Assembly (NCBI RefSeq): GCF_028743715.1
Contig: NZ_CP117996.1
Span: 682,001-746,000 of the forward strand
DNA from: Microbacterium sp. Clip185
GTDB taxonomy: Bacteria; Actinomycetota; Actinomycetes; Actinomycetales; Microbacteriaceae
Length of the DNA: 64,000 nt
Reading direction: 5' to 3'
Positions 9,700-18,836 of the stretch are shown piece by piece. A program made the translations under genes and the position numbers. Numbering within the stretch: position 1 is the stretch's first letter; every line of letters begins with the position of its first letter. The notes beneath the pieces are model-generated. The model worked only from the letters and a program-made list of their open reading frames with translations, was not told the DNA's origin and ran no database searches.

Positions 9700-10788
9700 T
9701 CAGCCCCGCGGCATGCGGGCGACGAGCTGGGCTCCCGACGGCGTCGGTGAGAGCTCCAGACTCCCGCCGAGTCCCTGGAGCAGGTCGGAGAGGCGGCGCA
9801 GCCCGCTGCGGGCGGCCGTCGGATCCACTCCCGCGCCGTCGTCGCGCACCGTGAGCGTGATCTCATCGATGCCGACGTGCAGCACGGTGTCGACCCGTGT
9901 GGCGCGGCCGTGGCGCAGAGCATTGGAGACGCCCTCCTCGGCGACCCGCGCCAGGGTGAGGCGTCGGCCGAGATCGAGTGCGGGCTCGGCTCCGGAGGGA
10001 ATGATCACGAGCGATGCGTCGATCGCCGCCGGGATGCGGGAGGTCAGCGCGCGAAGCGCCGCGACCAGCCCCCGGTCGATGCCCTCCGGATACAGGGCCG
10101 CGCTGGCTCCGCGCAGCTCGATCTCGCGCAGTGCGTCCAGCTCGCGGCCGATGTGCTCCGCCCGGGCGCGGGCCGCGTCGTCCAGATCGGCGGCGAGGTC
10201 GCGGAGTTCGACCTGCAGCATGACCACGCGACCCTGCAGCGTGGTGTGCAGGGCGTCCGCGAGTTCGCGTCGCATGTGCAGCTCTTCGTCCGCGAGTGCT
10301 GCCAGAGCCGTGAGCCCCATCGTGGCCTGTGCCAGGCGCGCGCGTTCCGACTCGCGGGCGCGGCGCCGCGAGCTGACGCTCTGCAGAGCGAACACGAACG
10401 TCACCGACATGAGGACGGCGGCGATCACCGATTCCGCGAGAGCCACGTCGTCCGGCGACGAGATGCCCACGAGCAACTGAATACCGGCGCGACATGCCTC
10501 GGCGACCACCGAGCAGGACGCGAGGACCGCGAAGCGCACGATTCCGGTGAGCGAGATGAGCTCGGCCGAGACGGCGAGCGCCGTCGCGATGGCCACGCCG
10601 ATCAGGTTGATCGCCGCGCGCACCAGCAGATCGACGGCGGGTGCGAGGTCGCCGCCGAGCAGGAGGACGGCCTGCAGGCTCGCCGCCAGGGAGAGGGTGC
10701 CGCCGAGGGCCAGTGCGACCAGAGAGAACTGCCGCTGGTCGGCGGCGTGATCCATGAGGGCGCTGGGGCCCGGAGGATCTGCGCTCAC
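9700..10788 (-). CDS. NarL-type sensor histidine kinase
   Basis: This 362-residue protein has about five hydrophobic segments in its first 120 residues, a short linker, and a dimerisation/phosphoacceptor helix (ELADALHTTLQGRVVMLQ, with His as the probable acceptor). A HATPase domain follows (ARVAEEGVSNALRHG as the N box, RDDGAGVD as the G1 box). The GTG start at 10788 overlaps the stop of the response regulator by 4 bases, so the pair is coupled. No extracytoplasmic sensor domain is visible; the signal may be membrane-related. The C-terminus converges on glmM with a 4-base gap. Confidence 0.85.
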   Translation of the reverse strand: MSADPPGPSALMDHAADQRQFSLVALALGGTLSLAASLQAVLLLGGDLAPAVDLLVRAAINLIGVAIATALAVSAELISLTGIVRFAVLASCSVVAEACRAGIQLLVGISSPDDVALAESVIAAVLMSVTFVFALQSVSSRRRARESERARLAQATMGLTALAALADEELHMRRELADALHTTLQGRVVMLQVELRDLAADLDDAARARAEHIGRELDALREIELRGASAALYPEGIDRGLVAALRALTSRIPAAIDASLVIIPSGAEPALDLGRRLTLARVAEEGVSNALRHGRATRVDTVLHVGIDEITLTVRDDGAGVDPTAARSGLRRLSDLLQGLGGSLELSPTPSGAQLVARMPRG

Positions 10789-11426
10789 GCGCTCTCCTCG
10801 AGGAAGATACGCACGGCGCTCACGCGCGGGTTGCGCTCCGCGTCCCCGCCGAGCCCGAGTGAGCTGTAGACGGCGTTGACATGGTTGTCGACGGACCGGT
10901 CGGCGAGATCCAGCCGCCGGGCGATCGCGGTGTTCGTGAGTCCTTCGGCCAGCAGCGTCAGCACCTCGAACTGACGGGCGCTGAGGGCGGCGAGCCGTCC
11001 GCTCGGGCGTGCCCGACGACGCTCGACGAGCTCCCGGTCGAGCACGCTGCGTCCGCTCGCGCTGGCGCGCAGGGCCGAGACCAGCGAGGGCGCCGACAGT
11101 GCGGAGGTCTTGGAGAGGTAGCTCCACCGACGGCGCTGCTCCTCGGGCACGTCGAGCAGGGTGTTGAGTCGGTCCACGGCCGACAGCAGCACGATCGACA
11201 GCGAGCCCTGACGTTCCTGCAGGCCGCGGCCCACCTCGATTCCGTCGCCGTCGGGGAGGGTGATGTCCAGCAGGGCGACGTCGAGGTCGCGAGGGAAGTC
11301 GGCCGCCTCGGCGGCCGAGCTCACGGCGGCGACGAGATCGAAGTCGGGAACCGCCCGAAGGAGTCCGGCGAGCATGTCGCGGTAAAGGGGCTGATCCTCG
11401 ACGAGGGCGATGCGCAGTCTCGCCAC
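10785..11426 (-). CDS. NarL/LuxR-family response regulator
   Basis: This 213-residue protein has a receiver domain (LVEDQPLYRDML acidic pocket, phosphoacceptor Asp in ALLDITLPDGDG) and a C-terminal LuxR HTH (LSARQFEVLTLLAEGLTN, then DRSVDNHVNAVYSSLGL). I chose the GTG at 11426 because GAAGGA lies 5 bases ahead; an upstream TTG at 11441 is possible. It partners the histidine kinase that overlaps its stop codon. The target genes are not evident from position. Confidence 0.87.
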   Translation of the reverse strand: MARLRIALVEDQPLYRDMLAGLLRAVPDFDLVAAVSSAAEAADFPRDLDVALLDITLPDGDGIEVGRGLQERQGSLSIVLLSAVDRLNTLLDVPEEQRRRWSYLSKTSALSAPSLVSALRASASGRSVLDRELVERRRARPSGRLAALSARQFEVLTLLAEGLTNTAIARRLDLADRSVDNHVNAVYSSLGLGGDAERNPRVSAVRIFLEESA

Positions 11427-11514
11427 GGTGTTCCTTCGCAAGCAGGAGAGGGTCGGCGCGCCGAGGGTGGGCTTCTGGAGCGCCCCCGTAGCCTATCGGC
11501 TCGCCCGGCGGTGC

Positions 11515-12357
11515 TCAGGCCGTGTGACGGGGTTCACCGGTGGGGCGGGTCAGGCCCATCAGCAGCGACCAGAACGCGAGCGCCGGCAGCTCCCAGGGAA
11601 CGTCCTCGCCGTCGATGCCGGTGCGCAGCACCACGTCGTCGATCCCCTCGATGCCGACGAGGCGTTTGCTGGCCATGCCCTCGATGAGCGACGCGCCGGC
11701 CGCGGCGATCTGCAACCACGTGACGCCCGGGGCCGGCTCCCGCCCGACACGGGCGAGGACTCGCTGGTAGATGTCCGCGATCTCGGCCAGGAACCGGGTC
11801 TCGCTCGCTGCGAGCGCGCGGCGCACCTCCGCCTGCTGGTCGAGGGGGAGCGAGCTGACCGACACGGACAGCGCCATGTAGTTCTTCCACTCGGTGGAGG
11901 CCATCGTGTCGAGAACGTTCTGCCCGATGGCTCGGCGCACGGACTCCTGCAGGACCCGCTCGATGCCGGCGGGGTCGGGTGCGCCGTGCGGGTCGACCAG
12001 GTGGTCGGCGTACTGCTCGAAGACCGCCGTCGCGATCTGGATGGTGGCGGCGGAGTAGCCGATCGGGTGCGGGCCGCGCGGCTCGAGCAGGCGCAGCATG
12101 AGTGCGGAGAGCAGCTGGTCCTTCCCGCCGAACGCCGCGAAGGCGGAGCTTCGGGGCACACCGACCCGCCGGATGAGCTCCTCCATGTTCAGCTGGTGCA
12201 GTCCCACGCTCACCGCGCCGTCGGCCAGGAGATCCGCCGCCGCATCCAGGACGCGACGACGCAATTCGTCACGGGGGATGCGTCGCGCGCGGCCCGTCTG
12301 TGACGAATCGTTATGGACTCTGCGTCCAGAGTCTTGTTGTTCGTCCTGAGTTGGCAT
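11515..12357 (-). CDS. TetR-family transcriptional regulator
   Basis: This is a long TetR protein (280 residues). An unstructured N-terminal tail of about 35 residues precedes the HTH (ELRRRVLDAAADLLADG, then MEELIRRVGVPRSSAFAAFG). The C-terminal ligand domain is helical and has no recognisable signature. I placed the start at the ATG at 12357, which has AGGAA 7 bases ahead. The neighbours are unrelated housekeeping genes, so its target is probably elsewhere. The palindrome GACTCTG-N4-CAGAGTC lies inside the first codons (12316-12333) and could be an autoregulatory site. Confidence 0.8.
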   Translation of the reverse strand: MPTQDEQQDSGRRVHNDSSQTGRARRIPRDELRRRVLDAAADLLADGAVSVGLHQLNMEELIRRVGVPRSSAFAAFGGKDQLLSALMLRLLEPRGPHPIGYSAATIQIATAVFEQYADHLVDPHGAPDPAGIERVLQESVRRAIGQNVLDTMASTEWKNYMALSVSVSSLPLDQQAEVRRALAASETRFLAEIADIYQRVLARVGREPAPGVTWLQIAAAGASLIEGMASKRLVGIEGIDDVVLRTGIDGEDVPWELPALAFWSLLMGLTRPTGEPRHTA

Positions 12358-12427
12358 ATTTTCGTTCCTACCGACGGAAGGTCCTGCTATCGAGATGGCG
12401 GCGGCCGCCAATGGGGGGACGTCGGTT

Positions 12428-12472
12428 CCGTGATCCGCGGGACGGGTGCAGATGGCCCCCCGCGGATCACGG
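12428..12472 (-). terminator. Terminator of ppx
   Basis: Perfect 14-bp arms (12428-12441 and 12459-12472) flank a 17-base loop, between the ppx stop and the TetR start on the minus strand. A second GC hairpin with 8-bp arms (12489-12505) lies closer to the ppx stop. Together they separate ppx from the TetR gene. Confidence 0.65.
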
Positions 12473-12514
12473 CGGTCAGTCTATGTTCGCCCCCGCTGCG
12501 GGGGCTACGGGTCG

Positions 12515-13447
12515 TCAGCCCCAGGCCATCGCCTCGATGTATCGCAGAAGCACGCCCTCGCGCAGCGCCCAGGGGCTCACCTCGAGCTCGTCGATCTCCA
12601 GCGTGCGCATCGCGGTGTGCAGCACCACGGCGCCCGCCACGATCTGGAAGGTGCGATCGGGGGTGATTCCGGGCAGTTCCTGGCGTGCGCTGGCCGGCAG
12701 TCGCGCCAGACGGGGGATCCACGAGCCGAGGGCTTGACGCGGCAGCAGCAGCCGTTCGCTCCCGGACCATCCCGGCACGGGGTAGCCGGCGAGTCGGGCG
12801 AGCGAGCGGATGGCCTTCGAGGAGCCTGCCACGTGGTCGGGCCGCGGCAGTGCCTGGAAGTCGGCCGCCACGGGGGCGAGCACCTCGGCGGCGTGTGCGC
12901 GCAGCCGCTCGAGCGCCTCCTCTCCCGGAGGATCCTCTGGCAGGTATCCCACCGTCATCCGGCCGGCGCCGAGAGGGACGGATGCGGCGAGCTGGGGCAG
13001 TTCGTCGGCACCGGCGGCGATCTCCAGCGAGCCGCCACCGATGTCGAGGAGCAGGATCTGACCCGCCGACCAGCCGAGCCAGCGCCGGACCGCGAGGAAG
13101 GTGAAGCGCGCCTCGTCCTCGCCGCCGAGGACCTGGAGGGGTTGGCCCAGCGCCTCCTCGATCCTGGCGATCACGAGCTCCCCGTTGGTCGCGTCGCGCA
13201 CGGCGGAGGTGGCGGTCGCGAGAAGTTCCGCGACCCCCTCGCGCCTGGCCGTCTCGCGCGCCTCGGCGACCGCATCCTCGAGCGCACGGACGCCCTCTTC
13301 GCTGATGGCGCCCCCAGGGGTCAGGTAGCGCATGAGGCGCAGGACGGTGCGGTGGCTCGTCGTCGCGAGCGGCCTTCCGCCGGGGTGCGCATCCGCGACG
13401 AGCAGATGCACGGTGTTGGAACCGATGTCGAGAACTCCGAGCCGCAC
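12515..13447 (-). CDS. ppx: Exopolyphosphatase / Ppx-GppA family phosphatase
   Basis: This 310-residue protein of the ASKHA fold hydrolyses terminal phosphate from polyphosphate or pppGpp. Visible motifs: LGVLDIGSNTVHLLVAD (phosphate 1 loop), ATATSAVRDATN, ILLLDIGGGSLEIA (phosphate 2 loop) and HVAGSSKAIRSLARL. It is the short actinobacterial form without the C-terminal HD domain. The GTG at 13447 is preceded by TACTCT and exactly 6 bases, a leaderless promoter; longer in-frame starts upstream overlap that promoter and are unlikely. It is divergent from coaA. Confidence 0.88.
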   Translation of the reverse strand: MRLGVLDIGSNTVHLLVADAHPGGRPLATTSHRTVLRLMRYLTPGGAISEEGVRALEDAVAEARETARREGVAELLATATSAVRDATNGELVIARIEEALGQPLQVLGGEDEARFTFLAVRRWLGWSAGQILLLDIGGGSLEIAAGADELPQLAASVPLGAGRMTVGYLPEDPPGEEALERLRAHAAEVLAPVAADFQALPRPDHVAGSSKAIRSLARLAGYPVPGWSGSERLLLPRQALGSWIPRLARLPASARQELPGITPDRTFQIVAGAVVLHTAMRTLEIDELEVSPWALREGVLLRYIEAMAWG

Positions 13448-13528
13448 CCGATGAGAGTAGCGGCGCCGACCTATCCGCGCGCTGCGAGGGAGAACGCCAC
13501 GCCGACGCGCCGCCACTACGATGGGCGG
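13448..13528. promoter_or_regulatory. Divergent leaderless promoters of ppx and coaA
   Basis: The 81-base gap carries two mirror-image promoters. On the minus strand TACTCT (13454-13459) is 6 bases before the ppx GTG. On the plus strand TACGAT (13517-13522) is 6 bases before the coaA GTG. Both predicted transcripts begin at, or within a base of, the start codon. Confidence 0.65.
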
Positions 13529-14482
13529 GTGCCAGAGGAGACCACCCTGTCGGCGGCGTCAGCCGAGTCCCTGTACCGCGAGATCGAGCGTGCCGACTGG
13601 GCGCGACTGGCCCGCGGTATGGACCAGCCGTTGACCGAGGCCGAGGTCGTGCAGCTGCGTGGTCTGGGCGACATGCTCGATGTCACTGAGGTGCGCGAGG
13701 TCTACGTGCCGCTGAGCCGGCTGCTCTCGCTGCGGGCATCCGCCACCAAGCGCCTCGGCGCGGAGGAGAGCACCTTCCTCGGCGAGCCCGACGAGACGAC
13801 GCCGTTCGTGATCGGCGTGGCCGGCTCCGTCGCCGTCGGGAAGTCCACGATCGCCCGACTTCTGCGCGAGCTCGTCAGTCGTTGGCCGGGCACCCCACGC
13901 GTCGAGCTGGTCACGACCGACGGCTTCCTCTATCCGAACGCGGAGCTGGAGCGGCGCGGGCTGATGGACCGCAAGGGCTTTCCCGAGTCTTACGACCGCC
14001 GGGCGCTGATCGCCTTCCTCACGGCGGTGAAGTCGGGGGCGGCCGAGGTGCAGGCGCCGTACTACTCGCACATGCGGTACGACATCGTCCCCGACGCCCA
14101 CACGAGCGTGCACCGTCCCGACGTGGTGATCGTCGAGGGCCTGAACGTGCTGCAGCCACCGCCCGTCCCGCACGACGTCGCGGTGAGCGACCTGTTCGAC
14201 TTCTCGATCTACGTGGATGCGGAACCGGAGCACATCCAGCGCTGGTACACCGATCGGTTCCTGGCGCTGCGGGATGCGGCCTTCAGCAACCCGAGCTCGT
14301 TCTTCCGGGTGTTCGCGGACATCTCGGACGAGGACGCACGCGAGCGAGCAGCCTACTACTGGAACAGCATCAACCTGCCGAACCTCCTCGAGAACGTGCT
14401 GCCCACCCGTCACCGCGCCTCCCTCGTTCTCCGCAAGGGCGCCTCCCACGCCGTCGAGACGGTGCTCCTGCGCAAGCTCTGA
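13529..14482 (+). CDS. coaA: Type I pantothenate kinase
   Basis: This 317-residue enzyme is typical in length for bacterial CoaA. It phosphorylates pantothenate, the first and controlling step of coenzyme A synthesis. Visible: P-loop GSVAVGKST, LVTTDGFLYPN, KGFPESYD, and YYSHMRYDIVPD of the pantothenate site. The GTG at 13529 is leaderless (TACGAT plus 6 bases). The frame is open far upstream across ppx, but that is antisense to ppx and not homologous. CoA made from its product also feeds acpS, which lies close downstream. Confidence 0.95.
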   Translation: MPEETTLSAASAESLYREIERADWARLARGMDQPLTEAEVVQLRGLGDMLDVTEVREVYVPLSRLLSLRASATKRLGAEESTFLGEPDETTPFVIGVAGSVAVGKSTIARLLRELVSRWPGTPRVELVTTDGFLYPNAELERRGLMDRKGFPESYDRRALIAFLTAVKSGAAEVQAPYYSHMRYDIVPDAHTSVHRPDVVIVEGLNVLQPPPVPHDVAVSDLFDFSIYVDAEPEHIQRWYTDRFLALRDAAFSNPSSFFRVFADISDEDARERAAYYWNSINLPNLLENVLPTRHRASLVLRKGASHAVETVLLRKL

Positions 14483-14550
14483 CCCGCCCGCCCCGGGTAA
14501 CCCTCCGGTGCCCGAGTTGCGTCGCAGTTGCGCGGATGCCACACCTTTCC

Positions 14551-14583
14551 GCATCCGCCACAGTCATTCACTGGTGCGGATGC
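14551..14583. terminator. Inverted repeat after coaA, possible terminator
   Basis: Arms of 14 bases with 12 matches (14551-14564, 14570-14583) and a 5-base loop, built around the octamer GCATCCGC/GCGGATGC. It sits 70 bases downstream of coaA and could end its transcript. Confidence 0.4.
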
Positions 14584-14608
14584 GGGAAACTGTCGCCCCT
14601 GCGAGAGG

Positions 14609-14657
14609 CACGCGTTCGGCACCACCGGCCCGACACGCGTTCGGCACCACCGGCCCG
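14609..14657 (+). repeat. Two-copy 25-base tandem repeat upstream of glmS
   Basis: A 24-base unit that starts CACGCGTTCGGC and ends ACCGGCCCG occurs at 14609-14632 and again, identically, at 14634-14657, followed by a third partial start. It lies about 85 bases before the glmS start. Confidence 0.7.
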
Positions 14658-14742
14658 GCACGCGCGGGCCCCGACTGGGCCCACGGATTGCACGGCCCGG
14701 CACCGGGCGGCTTCACGGCTGCGCGCAACTACGATGGAGTCC

Positions 14743-16593
14743 ATGTGTGGAATCGTCGGATATGTCGGCCCTCGGCCGAGCCAGGACATCCTGATCTCGG
14801 GCCTGGCCCGTCTCGAGTACCGCGGATACGACTCGGCCGGCATCGCGGTGATCGACGCCGACGGCGGCCTCGGGATGCGCAAGCGCGCCGGCAAACTGAG
14901 CGTCCTGCGCGATGACCTCGCTCGTGTCCCGCTCGCGGACGGCACGACGGGGATCGGCCACACGCGGTGGGCCACCCACGGCGGACCGACCGACGCGAAC
15001 GCGCACCCGCACCTGGCCGACGACGACAAGCTCGCCGTCATCCACAACGGCATCATCGAGAACTTCGCGGCTCTGAAGGCCGAGCTGGTCAGCGAGGGCT
15101 ACACGTTCCGCAGCGAGACCGACACCGAGGTCGCCGCGGTCCTGATCGGCCGCGAGTACGCCGCATCCGGCGACCTGATCGCCGCCTTCCGCGCGACCGT
15201 CGGCCGCTTCGAAGGCGCCTACACGCTGCTGGCGATGCACAAGGACCACCCGGGGCTCGTCGTGGCCGCCCGCCGCAACTCGCCGCTGGTCATCGGCCTG
15301 GGCGAGGGGGAGAACTTCCTCGGCTCCGATGTGGCGGCGTTCGTCGAGTACACCCGCAATGCGCTGGCGATCGGCCAGGACGAGATCGTGGCCATCACGC
15401 CCGAGGGCGTCGAGGTCACGGACTTCGACGGCAACGTCGTCGAGCCCGAGCCGTTCGAAGTGACGTGGGATGCTGCCGCCGCCGAGAAGGGCGGATGGTC
15501 CTCGTTCATGGCGAAGGAGGTCTCGGAGGAGCCCGAGGCCGTCGCCAACACCATCCGCGGACGCATCCGCGACGGCGCGGTCGTCGTTCCCGAGCTCGAC
15601 GGTCTCGACGAGCTCTTCGCCGACATCGACCGCGTGGTCATCATCGCGGCGGGCACGGCGGCCTACGCCGGTCAGACGGGCAAGTACGCGCTGGAGCTGT
15701 GGACCCGCATCCCGGTCGACGTCGAACTCGCCCACGAGTTCCGCTACCGCGACCCGGTGATCGGGCCGCGCACGCTCGTCGTGTCGATCAGCCAGTCGGG
15801 CGAGACCATGGACACCCTCATGGCGGTCAAGTACGCCCGCGAGCGCGGCGCACGCACGCTCTCCATCTGCAACACGCAGGGCGCCACCATCCCGCGCGAG
15901 TCGGACGCGATCGTCTACACGCACGCCGGACCCGAGGTCGCGGTGGCCTCGACGAAGGCCTTCGTCGCGCAGATCACCGCGATCTACCTGCTCGCGCTGC
16001 ACATCGCGCGCGTGCGCGGCTCGCTCACAGCCGCCGAGATCGCCGACCACGTGCGCGAGCTCGAGTCGGTGCCCGGCAAGATCAGCACGATCCTCGAGAC
16101 GCAGCAGGAGCGCATCACGCAGCTCGCGCACTGGATGGCCGACACCCGTTCGGTGCTGTTCCTCGGCCGTCACGTCGGTTACCCGATCGCGCTGGAGGGC
16201 GCCCTCAAGCTCAAGGAGATCTCCTACATCCACGCCGAGGGCTTCGCCGCGGGCGAGCTCAAGCACGGGCCCATCGCGCTGATCGAGCCCGGTCAGCCGG
16301 TGTTCGTGATCGTGCCGTCGCCGCGGGAGTCCTCGGTGCTGCACGACAAGGTGGTCTCCAACATCCAGGAGATCCGCGCGCGCGGCGCCCGCGTCATCGT
16401 GATCGCGGAGGAGGGCGACGCGAGCGTGCTGCCGTTCTCCGACGAGGTGCTGCACATCCCGCTCGCGGGTCCGCTGTTCGAGGCGCTGCTCGCGGTCGTG
16501 CCGCTGCACATCTTCGCGATGGGTCTCGCCACGGCCAAGGGCCTGGATGTGGACCAGCCGCGCAACCTGGCCAAGTCGGTCACGGTCGAGTAA
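14743..16593 (+). CDS. glmS: Glutamine-fructose-6-phosphate aminotransferase (isomerising)
   Basis: This 616-residue enzyme makes glucosamine-6-phosphate from fructose-6-phosphate and glutamine, the entry to UDP-GlcNAc. The mature N-terminus is the nucleophile Cys2 of the class II amidotransferase (MCGIVGYVG), with RWATHG and HNGIIEN. Two SIS domains follow (SISQSGETMDT, ASTKAF), ending in the conserved DQPRNLAKSVTVE. The ATG at 14743 leaves Cys at position 2, and TACGAT lies 7 bases ahead, so the mRNA is probably leaderless. No glmS ribozyme is possible with so short a leader. Confidence 0.97.
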   Translation: MCGIVGYVGPRPSQDILISGLARLEYRGYDSAGIAVIDADGGLGMRKRAGKLSVLRDDLARVPLADGTTGIGHTRWATHGGPTDANAHPHLADDDKLAVIHNGIIENFAALKAELVSEGYTFRSETDTEVAAVLIGREYAASGDLIAAFRATVGRFEGAYTLLAMHKDHPGLVVAARRNSPLVIGLGEGENFLGSDVAAFVEYTRNALAIGQDEIVAITPEGVEVTDFDGNVVEPEPFEVTWDAAAAEKGGWSSFMAKEVSEEPEAVANTIRGRIRDGAVVVPELDGLDELFADIDRVVIIAAGTAAYAGQTGKYALELWTRIPVDVELAHEFRYRDPVIGPRTLVVSISQSGETMDTLMAVKYARERGARTLSICNTQGATIPRESDAIVYTHAGPEVAVASTKAFVAQITAIYLLALHIARVRGSLTAAEIADHVRELESVPGKISTILETQQERITQLAHWMADTRSVLFLGRHVGYPIALEGALKLKEISYIHAEGFAAGELKHGPIALIEPGQPVFVIVPSPRESSVLHDKVVSNIQEIRARGARVIVIAEEGDASVLPFSDEVLHIPLAGPLFEALLAVVPLHIFAMGLATAKGLDVDQPRNLAKSVTVE

Positions 16594-16607
16594 GAGCCAC
16601 ACTTCTG

Positions 16608-16642
16608 CGCAAGCGCGCCTGTGATGAACAGGCGCGCTTGCG
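16608..16642 (+). terminator. Intrinsic terminator of glmS
   Basis: Perfect 15-bp arms (16608-16622 and 16628-16642) with a 5-base loop GATGA, followed by TGTTCCTGT. It lies 15 bases after the glmS stop. Confidence 0.85.
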
Positions 16643-16739
16643 TGTTCCTGTGGCGGTTGCGCACGGGCGACGCAACTCGGGCATCCGGGGGCGCGGATAG
16701 GGTGGCGGATGCGGCGAGCGGCCGCATCCGGGAGGGCAC

Positions 16740-17099
16740 ATGATCGTCGGAATCGGCGTCGACCTGGTCGACGTGCCGCGGTTCGAGCGCACGCTCGCGC
16801 GCACGCCGGGCCTGCTGACCCGCCTGTTCTCCCCGGCGGAGCGCGTGCTGAAGCCGCGCTCGCTGGCTGCGCGCTACGCCGCCAAGGAGGCGCTGATCAA
16901 GGCGCTCGGCGGTTCGGACGGCGTGCACTGGGTCGAGATCGAGGTGGCCTCGGAGCCGTCGGGGCGACCGGTCTTCGCGCTGACCGGCTCCACGGCCGAG
17001 GTCGTCGCGGCACGCGGTGTCGTGGCGCTGCACCTCTCGATGAGTCACGACGCGGGCCTCGCCACGGCGTATGTCGTCGCCGAGGCGGCACCGGAATGA
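16740..17099 (+). CDS. acpS: Holo-[acyl-carrier-protein] synthase
   Basis: This 119-residue enzyme transfers 4'-phosphopantetheine from CoA to acyl carrier protein, activating fatty acid synthesis. Visible: [14 protein letters not shown] (metal-binding Asp) and [12 protein letters not shown] (catalytic Glu/Lys helix), plus [18 protein letters not shown] -10 (16698-16703) and a GGGAGG ribosome site precede the ATG. It overlaps the LOG gene by 4 bases (ATGA) and begins a run that continues through alr and the tsa genes. Confidence 0.94.
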   Translation: MIVGIGVDLVDVPRFERTLARTPGLLTRLFSPAERVLKPRSLAARYAAKEALIKALGGSDGVHWVEIEVASEPSGRPVFALTGSTAEVVAARGVVALHLSMSHDAGLATAYVVAEAAPE

Positions 17100-17665
17100 T
17101 CGCGCGCGTCGCCGTCTACACCGGCTCGGCCCTCGGCGCTTCGCCGGCCTACGCCGAGGCCGCCGCCGCAGTGGGCCGGGCTCTCGCTACGGCCGGCCTC
17201 GGGCTCGTGTACGGCGGTGGGCGTGCCGGACTCATGGGCGTCGTGGCGGCTGCCGCCCTCGCCGCCGGGGGTGAGGTGCATGGAGTGATCCCGCAGGCCC
17301 TGGTGGATGCGGAACTCGCCCACCCCGGCCTCACGCGGCTCGAGATCGTGGCCGACATGCACGAGCGCAAGATGCGGATGGCAGAGCTCGCCGACGCGTT
17401 CGTGGCCCTCCCCGGCGGGGCGGGAACGCTCGAGGAGCTCTTCGAAGCGTGGACCTGGCTGCAGCTGGGCCTGCACCGCAAGCCCGTCTCGCTCTACGAC
17501 GTCGACGGCTACTGGGCGCCCCTGGGCGCGATGCTGGACGGCATGGTCGACGCCGGCTTCCTGACCGCCGACTTCCGCGACACCCTCGGTGTCGCCGCCG
17601 ACCCGGAGGAGCTGCTCGCGGGATTCGCGGCCTGGGAGCCGCCCGCCGCCAAGTGGCGGCGCTGA
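17096..17665 (+). CDS. LOG family protein (cytokinin riboside phosphoribohydrolase type)
   Basis: This 189-residue protein has a Rossmann-like fold with the LOG signature [13 protein letters not shown] and the partner motif ERKMRM. LOG enzymes release a free base from nucleoside 5'-monophosphates; in bacteria the substrate may be a modified or a common AMP. It overlaps acpS by 4 bases. Its role next to acpS and alr is not clear; the coupling may be only operonic. Confidence 0.88.
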   Translation: MIARVAVYTGSALGASPAYAEAAAAVGRALATAGLGLVYGGGRAGLMGVVAAAALAAGGEVHGVIPQALVDAELAHPGLTRLEIVADMHERKMRMAELADAFVALPGGAGTLEELFEAWTWLQLGLHRKPVSLYDVDGYWAPLGAMLDGMVDAGFLTADFRDTLGVAADPEELLAGFAAWEPPAAKWRR

Positions 17666-17711
17666 GCGCCCTGCGTCACCCGGTACCGTGGATGCGGCGA
17701 CGGGAGGTCCC

Positions 17712-18836
17712 ATGAGTACGCTGCCGGCCGGGGTCATGCGAGAAGCGATCATCGATGTCGAAGCGATCGCCGACAACGTGCGCCATCTTCGGCGATTGAC
17801 GGGCGTCGAGGTCATCGCCGTCGTCAAGGCCGACGGGTACGGACACGGAGCCGCGCGCTCCGCCGCGGCGGCGCTCGCCGGCGGTGCGACGCGGATCGGC
17901 GTCGCCGACGTCGCCGAGGCGCTGGCCCTGCGGCGCGCCGGGATCGATGCGCCCATCCTCGCCTGGTTGCATGCCCCCGGCGCCTCCTTCGGTGAGGCGG
18001 TCGAGCGCGGCATCGAGCTGGGCGTGTCGAACATGGACCAGCTGAGCGCCGCGGCCGCCGCCGGAAGCGGCGATCGCCCCGCCGTGCTGCACCTCAAGCT
18101 CGAGACCGGGCTGGGGCGCAACGGCGCCTCACCCGCCGACTACGCGGCACTGTTCGCGGAGGCCGCTCGCTGGGAGCGGCTGGGCCGGGTACGTGTGATC
18201 GGCATCTTCAGCCACCTCTCCAACGCCTCCGCCCAGGACGACCTGGCGGCGCTCGCGCGCTTCGAGGATGCGGTCGCTGCCGCATCCGTCGCGGGGCTGA
18301 CGCCTCGCCTGCATCACATCGCGGCGACGCACGCCGCCCTGGCGCTGCCGCAGACCCGCCTGAACTGCGTGCGCATCGGGATCGGTATCTACGGCCTGTC
18401 GCCCTTCGAAGACCGTTCGTCCGCGGATCTGGGCCTGCGCCCGGCGATGACGCTGCGCGCCGCCGTCGCCGCCGTCAGGCGTGTCGGTGCGGGGCAGGGC
18501 GTCTCGTACGGATACGACTACCGCACCGAGGCCGACACGACGCTGGCGCTCGTGCCCCTGGGCTACGCCGACGGCGTGCCGCGGCAGGCATCCGGCGCGG
18601 GTCCCGTGCGCATCGCGGGCCGGCGCCACCGCGTGGCCGGACGCATCGCGATGGACCAGTTCGTCGTCGACGTGGGCGATGCCGAGGTGCGCCTGGGCGA
18701 CGAGGTCGTGCTCTTCGGCGACCCGACCCTCGGCGCGCCCTCGGCGACCGACTGGGCGGATGCGGCGGGCACCATCAACTACGAGATCGTCACACGGATC
18801 GGTGCACGTGTGCCCCGGCGCCACATCGAGCGATGA
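17712..18836 (+). CDS. alr: Alanine racemase
   Basis: This 374-residue PLP enzyme supplies D-alanine for peptidoglycan. The PLP lysine is in AVVKADGYGHG (about residue 40). The second-domain tyrosine is in QGVSYGYDY, and LVPLGYADGVPR and AGRIAMDQFVVDVG are also conserved. The ATG at 17712 has GGGAGG ahead, with TACCGT about 25 bases upstream as a likely extra promoter. The stop overlaps the start of tsaE (ATGA). Confidence 0.95.
   Translation: MSTLPAGVMREAIIDVEAIADNVRHLRRLTGVEVIAVVKADGYGHGAARSAAAALAGGATRIGVADVAEALALRRAGIDAPILAWLHAPGASFGEAVERGIELGVSNMDQLSAAAAAGSGDRPAVLHLKLETGLGRNGASPADYAALFAEAARWERLGRVRVIGIFSHLSNASAQDDLAALARFEDAVAAASVAGLTPRLHHIAATHAALALPQTRLNCVRIGIGIYGLSPFEDRSSADLGLRPAMTLRAAVAAVRRVGAGQGVSYGYDYRTEADTTLALVPLGYADGVPRQASGAGPVRIAGRRHRVAGRIAMDQFVVDVGDAEVRLGDEVVLFGDPTLGAPSATDWADAAGTINYEIVTRIGARVPRRHIER

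Noticed and set aside
14658..14742. glmS ribozyme
   Set aside because: A predicted start at or next to the ATG leaves no leader, and the ribozyme core is not seen; it is mainly a Firmicutes element.
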